64,000 bases of DNA from contig CM072335.1 of NCBI GenBank assembly GCA_036874045.1, positions 21,273,501-21,337,500 of the forward strand, read 5' to 3'. This document shows, piece by piece, positions 21,446-31,252 of this stretch. The number at the start of each line of letters is the position of its first letter. Within the stretch, counting starts at the first letter, position 1. The notes under the pieces are model-generated. The model saw nothing but the letters and a program-made list of their open reading frames with translations. It did no database searches and was not told where the DNA came from. Made by a program: the position numbers and the translations under genes. This DNA is from Cymodocea nodosa. Lineage: Eukaryota; Streptophyta; Magnoliopsida; Alismatales; Cymodoceaceae.

Positions 21446-22786
21446 TCATTCAGCTGCCCTCCTAGAAGAGGTATAAATTTCATTAACCGTTCTATTGACA
21501 GGATTAGGTATAGCTTGTATTGGCAATCCTCCAATAGGTCTAACTTCCATTAGTTCCTTCTGTCTAAGTGATATATTTCTATTCTGATTTTGAATTGCAA
21601 CATTTCCAAATATAAATTCTAGACGATTGTTTACTTGGATTATCTTTTCTAATTTCTCTATTCTAGCTCCTTATTCAATTAATACTTCATAACTTATGTT
21701 CTTCTCATTTATATTTTCTCCTCCTTGGAAATTGTTATTTCTCCAAGATAAATTTGGGTGATTTCTCCAATTAGGATGATAAGAATTTCCCAAGTTATCT
21801 CTCTGGTTTCTAGCATAAATAATATCTAAGTCATTTATGTTTGCATTCTTTTCTGCTAGCTTTTGATTTAATGATAACTCTTCTATTTTCTTTGTTAATT
21901 TATTTAATTTCACCTCAAGCAAAGTATTGGAATCTATTTCATGCATTCCTCTTGGCAATTTTCTTTTATCTGCAATAGCTTTAGCTGAATTTTCCCACTA
22001 TGTAGTTTTTTTTGCAAAATTCTCTAAATATGCCCATGCTTCTTCACTACATAATTTTAAAAATCCATTTTGACAAGTAGATTCTAATAAAGATTTCGTT
22101 AAAACATCTATGCCTTCATAAATTATCCCTATTAGTTGTGCTCTACTCATTGCATGATGTGGACATTGAGTCAGTAAATCTTTAAATCTTTCAAAATATT
22201 TCCAGAATGATTCACCCTGTTTTTGGCTACACATTAATATTTCTGTCTTCTTTTTAATCGTTTGATGTGTTGGATAATATTTTTTCAGAAAAACAGAGTA
22301 AAATTCAGTCTATGTAGAAATTGAATTAGGTGATAGAGTATATAACCATCTCTTAGTTGTGTCTTTTAAAGAAAAAGGGATATATCTAAGTTTAATAGCA
22401 TCTATCCTCATGTTCGGCATTTTCATCATTTGACAAACTTCGTTAAATTCTTTAAGGAAATAATAGGCATCCTCTCTTTCTAATCCATGAAAATGTGGTA
22501 ATTGACTAATATAATTAGATTTCAGTTCAAACCTATCTCCCTCAAAGTTTGGTAATCAAATACATGAAGGTTCATCAACTAATTCAGGTTACAGAATCTC
22601 TCCTAATGGTTTTTCTACTGGAGCAGCCATCTCTACGTTCTCTTTTAAAGAAAGGTTAGCTACACCCTAAAGAATTTCGTTAAAGTTCAGTTCAAATTTT
22701 TTTTTAGTACTCCTCTGCAATGAAAATTCCTAGGTAGGTGTTCTTACTAATTGTTTAGTGCTTAGAGAACGAGTCCATGTGCTCAT
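21446..22786 (-). pseudogene. Athila Gag core (capsid-like), displaced downstream of pol, no zinc knuckle
   Basis: Starts MSTWTRSLSTKQLV at 22786. Visible blocks: PLGEIL, the gag entry LPHFHGLEREDAYYFLKEF (near 22500), LRYIPFSLKDTTKRWLYTL (~22385), SFWKYFERFKDLLTQCPHH (~22205), then LESTCQNGFLKLCSEEAWAY. The tail has LTKKIEELSLNQ and YHPNWRNHPNLSW (~21770). This is the Retrotrans_gag architecture of Athila Gag, but no CCHC box lies between the coiled-coil-like part and the NPxWRNHPNxSW-type tail. The knuckle is encoded 8 kb upstream, before the protease. Several stops (mostly at Trp or Gln positions) interrupt it. Confidence 0.85.
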
Positions 22787-23730
22787 AAATAAATAGCAGA
22801 AGATTAATTACATACCAGTCTAAAGCTTTTCATTCTATAAATATTTGTTGTCGGATGAAGTTGAATCAGCTACTTTTCCTTCCAGTTCCTCCAAAGCATT
22901 CTCCATTCTTTTAAAAGTGCTGGTAACTCGTAAATAACATTCTGTTTTATATATATACTACGCATCCATAAAGTGAATAAATCTCATTGCAAGAACGTGG
23001 CTTGCAACATGCATCGTGGTTCTTATTTATATGGGTACGTGTACCACTACTAATTTCAAATTTTGGTAACCGCTAAACCGACGAAGTTTCATTCGTGGTT
23101 AAAAGAATAACCGTTCTGCTTAATCCACGAACTAACCTCGTTGAGTTACAGAAAACTCAACAAAATACAGTCGGTTATTGTTGCTAACTCCACGGACTAA
23201 CTTCGTTGAGTTACAGATAACTCAACGGAGTGACTTTATATTATATTACTGACCTCGTGGAGTTACGGTTAACTCAACGGACTTACTTCGTTGAGTTAAC
23301 ACTTAGCAACATCTAAGTTTTACTCTCGTAAGTTCCTCTCTGTTCTTTTTTTTTTCATTCTGCTAATTGTAATAAAGTTAAATCTATGTCATTAATGCAT
23401 CATTCTAATTAAAATACGTTTAAATCTGAACATTATATAAAGATTTAACTTGCAGGTCATTTTATGTTATGCAGAATTTACATTTTACCTTATAACATGC
23501 AGAAATTTTTAAGCAGTTATCCTGTCATTTAGCAAATTGTAAATCTGTTACATATTCATTTATAAAGTTTCACAAATTACACAATATTCAATAAATTCCA
23601 TTCATTTCACATCCAAAACACGTATGAAAATTGCATCTGAAAAATTTACATTCATTAATATGAATCAATTACATTAAAAGTACATCATACAATTTTATAC
23701 AATTTTACACAAGTAGACGAACAATACAAT
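22787..23730 (-). other. Internal spacer of the Athila element with hairpin repeats
   Basis: No ORF. At 23130-23312 there are five or so alternating 'cgttgagtta' and 'aactcaacgga' blocks, the same hairpin family as in the LTRs, flanked by 'cctcgtggagtta' variants. The sequence between gag and the accessory ORF resembles LTR U3 more than coding DNA, so it may derive from an LTR. Confidence 0.6.
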
Positions 23731-25933
23731 TTAATCTCTATGCCTAAGTTCATCTACTTCCTTCTAGAGTTTTTCTAATTGAAGCTCTAATTAATTAATC
23801 CTCTCTACTACTCGTATAATTCCTCTAAAAGGTACAGCTAGTTCTGCAACTACAAAATTTCTGTATTCTTTCACTGAAATGGTTCTTGCTCTGATCCTTT
23901 TTTATGTCCATTTAGTGAAATCAATACAGTCCACTATCAGTAGTGGAATCAAATCTCCATAAAATAATTTCTTCTTCATTGTTTTCAGCTTGGAGATAAA
24001 AACTACAAACCAATTTATTTGGATCTTATTTACAACTGCATATGTAGTTCATTTGACAAATTGACTTAACTCTATGTCATGGCCCTGTCGTTGATAAACA
24101 TTCTTAATCAGAATGTTAGCTACCATGTGTGCTTTACCATTTAAATGTTTCAATCTGTTTAATAATGGCACACTAGGATTGATAGCTAAACAATCCTTAA
24201 TTTGTTGTTCAGTCCATTCAACTACAGTTGTATCTTCCAAAATTTTTGGTCCTTCATTCTTTAAACCAAAAATGTTGTGGAGACGCTCTAGTGTTATCTA
24301 TACATTAGCTTCCTCCACCTTCGAAATTAATCCTCCTCTTTCTCTCAAATTAGCATAGAAACAAGGCACTAAATTCTCATATACTACATGCCCTCTTTCT
24401 TGAGATATAAATTGCAGTAGACCTTAGAATTCAAATAATTCTTTGATTTCTTGCATTCCATCCTAATTTACTGGTCTACTGTAAATAATATCATAACCCC
24501 TTATTTCTTGATATTTAGTGTAAGCTTCCTGACTACAAAAATGTACTTCATTTAAAATTATTGTTTCAGTCGGGTCAAGAAGGTGACTTTGTTGCTCTAG
24601 AGGGGTTTGCTCTTGCTCTTGCTCTTCCTCTTCTATAGGCTGCATTTGAATATTTTCTACAAATTCCTGAATTTCTGTTTCTGTTTGTGGTGGTAAGCCG
24701 GTAGAACTCTCCACTCTGTCTTGAATTCTCTTCATACATTGCTAAATAGTTTCTTGTTCTTCAATGGAATTTGTGAAATTATTTTTGTCCAAATGGCTTC
24801 TTTCAACCTCTTCATTTTCTGCTCTTTCTTTTTCCTCCTAACTACCAATCTATTATGTTACTGTTCTTTCTGATTCTGTAACAGATTGGGATGGAGTCAC
24901 GGGCAATTCAGTTTCTGCCCTATTTTCTGTTTCTTCTTGTACAGGCTGCAGACTAATTTCAGCCTCATTTTTTTCTTTTCTTTGCTCCTCCTGCTCCTCC
25001 TCAAAATTGGATAGCAGGTCAATAAAAATCTGCTCCACAGGCCTTGTAAAAATTGGTACTTCAGATTTAATTTCCTCATATTCAGGCACTTTTTCTTTTC
25101 CTTTCTTTTTCTGATTAGTTGTGCATGTTCTTCCTCTTCATCTTCTGAAATTAAATCTACAAAAATAGGCTCTACAGTTCTTCGAGCCACAAGTATTGGC
25201 TCTTCTTGTTTAACTTTTCCTATAATTACTGGTCTCAAAGAACTAGCTTTATCTCCTTTTGCAACAGGTTTGGCAGCAGTTCTGGTAGTAGCTTCATGAT
25301 GTTATTCCAATTTGATTTTATATTAGGCTTTCAACTTTTCTGCAACCCTCTTTTATAAAGTGCATCAAACACTAGGTGTGCTTTGGCCACTGCCAAATCT
25401 TCTAATTCTCCTTGCTTCTTCTCAACTTGAACCAGTTCTGCAAATTCTCTTATCTCTTCTTCAGTCAAAGGCCCCATCATTTCTGCTCGTGCCAACGGCT
25501 TAAATGGTGGAACTGAAGGTCCAGGCTACTGCTCCTCAGGAACAGGTCTTTCAGTAGTCAGCTCCTCTTCTCCTTCAGTTGCCTCTTGTTGTTCCTGCCG
25601 CCATATTTCCCAACATCCTCGACCAGCAATGCATTTCTTAAACCACAATCTGGCTTTATGTTGAATTAGCTCTAGTGCTACTTCATTGTTTGGCCGGATT
25701 TTTCTTTCTTTGCTAACTGCAATTTCAGTTGCTACTCTGATTCGTGTCTCTATTATATGGGGTATTTGTATACTACAATCTACTAATATTTTTCTTAATC
25801 TAAAAAGTTCAGATTCTACCTTCTATAACTCTTTTTCTCTCATTGTATTTCTGATCTTCTACCTTGTGTGTCATTCTTCAGATTCCTTCAAAAACTGTGC
25901 AGTGTCCATTGCCTCTTCCTAGAATTTAGGCAT
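23731..25933 (-). pseudogene. Accessory ORF of the Athila element (homologous to the copia accessory ORF)
   Basis: Lies in the position of env-like ORFs, after integrase. Blocks in order: KARLWFKKCIAGRG (~25655), a long acidic Glu/Gln-rich middle (25238-24463), YTKYQEIRGYDIIYSRPVN (~24515), MQEIKELFEF then GLLQFIS (~24450), NLVPCFYANL (~24375), IFGLKNEG (~24265), MVANILIKNVYQRQGHDIEL (24125-24066), NKIQIN and KKLFYGDLIPLLI (~23960). These align with the copia versions (RDLFEFQGLIKFLP, FIANILHANLFQRVGHNLEV, SKLFYGDAVCRLI). No signal peptide or membrane segment, so it is not an envelope. Function unknown; the C-terminal part recalls the plant 'putative plant transposon protein' domain, from memory only. 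Multiple stops. Confidence 0.78.
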
Positions 25934-26688
25934 CATCTTCCTCATCGTGGAGTTACACAATAGCACAGAATCGCTCTGATTTCTACTATTCTAGATTCTA
26001 AATGATTTGCCGGATAATGCCCCCAAAACCTTAGGTTTTAGTTTAAATAAGCCTGAAGTTTAGGCAGGTAATCGGGTCATTTCCTAAACCAACTAGTACT
26101 ATTATATTTGAGGCTTAGCTATAGTACTTCGTTGAGTTAACTCAAGACTCAACGGAGTAAGCTTGTTGAGTTAAACGTAACTCAACGGACTCCCCGTACA
26201 AGCAAATATAATAATAAAAATATTACAAAGAATAGTTTTTCTATTTTTTTATCGGTTTAACCGATACTATGTTTCGGTCAGACCTAAATATTTTTTATTA
26301 TTTATTTTTTTTATTTTTCTTTCGATTGAACCGATACTATGTTTCGGTAAAACTAACATTTTTTTTCTGAAAATTAATATACAATTTTTATATTCCGGTC
26401 ATACCAATGGATCTAGTCGGTTGAACCGCAATGATTTTTATGTTTTATATATATTTTTAATATTTTTTTTTTATATATATATAAACATAAAAACTGATTT
26501 CTCACTAAGTAAAGCTCGAGTAGTCCTCTACTCTGACTTCTTCTATAATTCCAAAGGAGCTTTTTGGTGCTTTCAGAATAGGTTTAAGTCTTTGTCCATT
26601 TACTTTAAATATATTCTGATTTTTAGGATTTTCAATTTTAATAACTCCATAAGGATAAACATTTCGAACTATGTAAGATCCTGCCCAT
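25934..26688 (-). other. Spacer between integrase and accessory ORF with short inverted repeats
   Basis: 26128-26195 holds the shared hairpin family ('cgttgagtt', 'aactcaacgga'). 26252-26278, 26332-26348 and 26416-26428 each carry CGGTTTAACCG-like palindromes, two followed by 'atactatgtttcggt'. The ORF 26421-26711 on the plus strand is AT-rich low complexity. No gene here. Confidence 0.65.
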
Positions 26689-27590
26689 CTAGATTTCGTT
26701 ATGGAGTCTAACCATATAAAGATATACTTCTTGTTCTATTTCAAAGCTTTTTGGAATAATTTTTCTATCATGCCAAAATTTAATTTTTTCTTTTTCTCTT
26801 ACAGTCTTCGAATAAGCTTCATTTCTAAATTCTTCTAATTCAATTAATTGCATTTTTCTATTTTCAGCAGCTTGATTTAAATTAGTGTTTAGAGTTTTTA
26901 ATGCCCAATAAGCTTTATGTTCTATTTCAACAGGTAAATGACAACTTTTTCCATATACTAGCCTAAAAGGTGACATACCTAAGCTCGTTTTATAAGTAGT
27001 TCTATAAGCCCAAAGTGCATCTATCAATCTATTAGCCCAATATGTTCTAGTAGGATTTACTACTTTTTCCAAGATTAATTTAATTTGTTTGTTTGTACTT
27101 TCTACTTGTCCACTTGTTTGCGGATGATATGATGTTGCAATTTTGTGGTCTACTCCACATTTCTTCATTAAGACTTCAAAACTTCTATTAGAGAAATGAG
27201 TTCCTCTATCACTGATAATAGCTTTAGGTATTCCAAATCTAGCAAATATATTTGTTCTTATAAATTGAATTACCACTTTGTTGTCATTAGTTTTTGTAGG
27301 AATAGCTTCTATCCATTTTGATACATAATCCACCCCCAACAATATGTAATTAAATTGATTAGACATAGGAAATGGACCCATAAAATCTATTCCCCACACA
27401 TCAAAGATTTCAACCTCAACAATAGGATTAAGAGGCATCATATTCCTCTTTGATATTCTTCCTATTTGTTAACATCGTAAACAACTTAAACAATATTTAT
27501 GAGCATCTTTGAATAGTGTTGGCCAATAAAACCCACATTGCAGAATTTTTGCACCAGTTTTCCCTGAACCAAAATGCCCTCCATAAGCTT
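26689..27590 (-). pseudogene. Athila integrase
   Basis: DNA-joining enzyme of the element. The largest open piece starts at 27441 ([20 protein letters not shown]) and is 250 residues long. It holds the catalytic D (WGIDFMG), the second D ([11 protein letters not shown]) and the E region ([16 protein letters not shown]), plus the C-terminal part [20 protein letters not shown] and [10 protein letters not shown]. Upstream in broken frames are remains of the zinc-binding H-H-C-C region (HDQAYGGHFGSGKT, CLSCLRC, near 27600-27460). The core motifs are intact but the frame is not continuous with RNase H. Confidence 0.9.
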
Positions 27591-29352
27591 GGTCATGTCA
27601 GAAAGACAATATGCTCGAATATTCAGTTTCTGGAACACACCTCCTTAAAACCAGATCAGGACATTTCTTAAATAAGTATGAGTCTTCCCAATAGTAATAT
27701 TTTACTTTTAAGAAAAACAATTTCTTATCTTGTCTATTCCAATCCTTAGGTGTTAAACCAGTAACTAAGTAATTAACTATGTCTGCATACCAAGACATTG
27801 TGTTGATGGTCATTAATTGTTCATTAGGAAAATTATCCTTAATTTCAATATTTGATTTTTCTATTTGTAATCTTGATAAATGATCTGCTACTACATTCTC
27901 ACAACCTTTTTTATCTTTAATTTCTAGATCAAATTCTTGCAATAATAATATCTATCGGATCAATCTAGGTTTAATTTCTTTTTTCTTTATTAGATGTTTT
28001 AGAGCTGAATGATCCGTGTATACTATTACTTTAGCTCCAATTAGATATGATCTAAACTTTTCTAAAGCAAACACAATAGCTAATAATTCTTTTTCAGTAG
28101 TTGTGTAATTAGCTTGAGCATCATTTAAGGTTTTGCTTGCATAATGAATCACTCTAGGAGATTTTTCTATCTTCTGTCCTAACACTACTCCTACAGCAAA
28201 ATCAAAAGCATCACACATTAACTCAAATGGATGGTTTCAATCAGGTGCTTGAATTATAGGAGTTGAAATTAAGCTAGTCTTATGTCTGAAAAATGCTTCC
28301 TTGCAATTTTTATCAAAGTTAAATGGAACATCTTTTAATAGATTAGTTAAATGTCTAGGTATCTTGCTAAAGTCTTTAATAAATCTTCTATAAAAACCAG
28401 CATGTCCTAGAAATGATCTAATATCTTTTACTAATTTAGGTTCTGGTAGATTAGAAATTACTTCTATTTTAGCTTTATCTACTTCCAAGCCTTTTTTAGA
28501 AACAACATGCCCTAAGACTATTCCTTGTTTAACCATGAAGTGACATTTTTCCCAATTTAAAACCAGATTTTTTTCCATACAGCGTTTTAATATTTGGTCT
28601 AAATTGCTTAAACACACTTCATATGAGTTTCCATATACAGTAAAATCATCCACAAATATTTCTAAAAAATCTTCAGTCATTCCAGTAAATATGCCCTGCA
28701 CACACTTTTGAAAGGTAGTTGGCGCATTGCATAATCCGAATGGCATTCTTTTAAAAGCATAAGTTCCATTAGGACAAGTGAAAGTTGTTTTCTCTTGATC
28801 ATCTAATGCTACTGGAATTTGATTATACCCTAAATACCTGTTTAGGAAACAAAAATATTCTTGCCCTGCTAATCTTTCCAGCATTTGATCTATAAAAGGT
28901 AAGGGAAAATGATCTTTCCTCGTCACAGCATTCAGCTTCCTATAGTCTATACATACTCTCCAGCCTGATTGAATTCTAGTAGGTATCAAGTCTTGACTTT
29001 CATTCCTAATAACTATTAATCCTGATTTCTTGGGAACTACATGGATTGGACTAACCCACGAGCTATCAGAAATCGGATAAATTATATCATTATCTAACCA
29101 TTTAACTATTTCCTTCCTAACTACTTCTTTAAGGTTTGGATTTAATCTCCTCTCAGGAATTCTAATAGGTTTAGCATTCTCTTCTAAATATATGTGGTGA
29201 CAACATAAAGTTGAACTTAACCCTTTTATATCAGTCATATTCCATCCTATTACTTCTTTATAACTTTTTACTACATCTTTTAATTTAGCTATTTGATCCT
29301 CTTTTAAATCTGAAGTAATACTGATTGGACAAGTTCGTTTATCTTCCAAAAA
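27591..29352 (-). pseudogene. Athila reverse transcriptase and RNase H
   Basis: 29349-28237 is an unusually long open piece (370 residues) with RT motifs in order: FPLPFIDQMLERLAGQEYF, FTCPNGTYAFKRMPFGLCNA, catalytic FVDDFTVYG, NLVLNWEKCHFMVKQGIVLG, and SFLGHAGFYRRFIKDFSK. A TGA (28234-28236 region) separates it from RNase H (28218-27952: [47 protein letters not shown]). A TAG at the position of a usual Trp precedes 27942-27598, the RNase H tail and linker with ENVVADHLSRL. A better preserved homologue of 1626-3399. Confidence 0.92.
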
Positions 29353-29629
29353 TATATAGGTTAATTCAAGAGGTAAAGGTTTTAAGTCTAAATGCTGCCC
29401 ATCAGAAGCTAGAGCTCCTAATTGAACATCATCATTTTTTAAATTAATTTCTTCCCGATCTCCTTCTATATTTATGCTTTTACTTTTCTTTTAAAATTTC
29501 AGAATTGATTTGCCTATTTAATTCTTCTTGAATCACATCATCTAACATATCTCCTTCATCTTCTAAAAAGTCTATGGTATGTAAGGACATTTCTAACTCC
29601 TCAAACTTTTCTAGTTTGAAAATATTTAA
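29353..29629 (-). pseudogene. Protease-RT linker, frameshifted
   Basis: Acidic spacer of Pol. In broken frames it shows EKFEELEMSLHTIDFLEDEG and EELNRQI, as in the first Athila copy (1355-1470). The A/T run near 29490 is where the frame is lost. Confidence 0.65.
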
Positions 29630-30142
29630 TTAAGTATCCTCATTACCATATGCTAACTTCATTACTCCATTTTTACAATTTATAACAGCCCCTGATGTTG
29701 CTAAAAATGGCCTTCCCAAAATTAAAGATGTATCACTATTTTTATGCTTAATTTGGTGGGAATCCAAAATTACAATATCAATGGGATATATAAAATTTTT
29801 TATTTTAATTAAGACATCCTCTATTTTTCCGCTAGGGTATCTTATACTTCTATCAGCTAATTGAATAACTATACTAGTAGGAATTAAGCCTTCTAATTCT
29901 AAGGATGCAAATATATCACTTGGTATAACATTTATACCTGCACTTAAGTCTATTAAGGTTCTTTCTAGAATGGTATTTCCTATGGTGCATGATATAACAG
30001 AGATTCCAGGATCAGATAACTTTTTAGGAATTTGTGGCAAAAATAGGGAACTACTTTGCTCAGCTAAAAAGACCTTTCTAAGAACTTTTCGCTCTCTTTT
30101 CTTAGTACACCAATCCTTCAGAAATTTAGCACAAGGTGGCAT
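29630..30142 (-). pseudogene. Athila retropepsin-like protease
   Basis: Open for 170 residues from MPPCAKFLKDWCTKKRERK. The active-site region reads ERTLIDLSAGINVIP in place of the lineage's usual DLGAS, a change it shares with the copy at 832-1590. Later blocks are IQLADRSIRYPSGKIEDVL, VILDSHQIKH and LILGRPFLATSGAVI. It stops at GNEDT where the linker begins. The overlapping plus-strand ORF 29970-30293 is an antisense shadow. Confidence 0.85.
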
Positions 30143-31216
30143 TTTCTACAATAGATCTAACAAAGGAATGTTAACTTGTACTTTTTCAAAAATTTCTCTG
30201 ATTTTTTCTTATTTTTCAGGAATTGTTTGTTGTAATCTTTCAAGACAGGGTGCTAAAGATTTTGATTTCAATGACTCTTTTTCTTTCAGTTGATTTGTTT
30301 GATCATTTTTAGCTTCATTCGCAGATTTAGAATGTTCTTCAGTGATTTCTAGATTTTAAGCTATTACATTTTCATTATCATTTTGATTTTTACTCTTATC
30401 CACCTTCATATCATTTTCATTTTGAGTTCTTGGTGGTATATCAGTTCTAGATCTTAATGTTACACATACATCTTCCAGATTTTCGTTACTTTCATGATGT
30501 TTTTGTATATCATTTTCATGATTATGATCTTCAATTATTTTTAGTTTTAAAGTGCATTCTTTAAATTCTCTTGCATTAGTATTTTCTGTTTGCTGTATAT
30601 TTTACAAATTATGCAGGTTTATAACATTATAATTTTCATTGTCCTGTTGCATAAATTGTATTTTCATTGCATTTTCGTCTAATGCTTTTAATTTTGTTTT
30701 CAAATCATCTAATTTCATTGCATTCAATTTTTGACCAATTTTCTTTATGTTTTTTTCAGTTTCATAAATTATATCCTATTTAGGTTCTTAATATGCTTCC
30801 TTATAGTTTAATTGGTTGACTTCTTATTGTTGACACATAGAGTATTCTAGTTTGTCCAGATTTTGCTCTATACTATGCTCTAGTCTGTCATAGCTATCCC
30901 AAACTTCAGTGTCTCTCATCATATTACACATTCTATACTGACCATCAGTTGGGTAAACAATAGGATTCTCATACTCGGCTCTATTATATTGAGGATAATT
31001 CATTTGTTGTTCATGGAATCTAACCATCTGTAAACGTCTCAGTTTCAAATAATTAGAAATGTCGTGCCCTTCAGAATTACAAAATTCACATATGCTAATT
31101 ATAGGTTTCAGAAATCTTTGAGCATAAGCATATGCCATATTCTCAATTATAGAAGAAAACACACAACTCTGGCTATTAAAATGAAATAGCTCTAACAGTT
31201 GCTTATATCTATTCAA
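30143..31216 (-). pseudogene. Nucleocapsid (zinc-knuckle) ORF and linker to protease
   Basis: The first ORF after the PBS. Only ~45 residues precede a zinc-knuckle-like box CEFCNSEGHDISNY (C-x2-C-x4-H-x4-Y; the last Cys is Tyr). It continues PQYNRAEYENPIVYPTDGQY and VWDSYDRLEHSIEQNLDKL to a stop at 30824, then a decayed Lys/Glu/Asn-rich linker matching 1-760, ending LAPCLERLQ before the protease. The capsid-like gag core expected in front of the knuckle is absent here and lies at 22786-21446. Confidence 0.8.
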
Positions 31217-31226
31217 TTCAATTCAA

Positions 31227-31245
31227 TTCCCCAACAACGGCGCCA
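31227..31245 (-). other. Primer-binding site, tRNA-Asp type
   Basis: Minus strand reads TGGCGCCGTTGTTGGGGAA seven bases after the LTR. It matches the TGGCGCCGTTGCCGGGGA site typical of Athila/Tat elements, apart from C-to-T changes. Confidence 0.9.
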
Positions 31246-31252
31246 TAAAACT

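Noticed and set aside
23130..23312. CRISPR-like array from regularly spaced 'cgttgagtta' blocks
   Set aside because: Blocks alternate in orientation, spacing is irregular, the genome is eukaryotic and the same motif occurs in LTRs.
24113..24358. Plus-strand ORF of 81 residues
   Set aside because: Antisense to the conserved block of the Athila accessory ORF, which has clear homologues on the minus strand.
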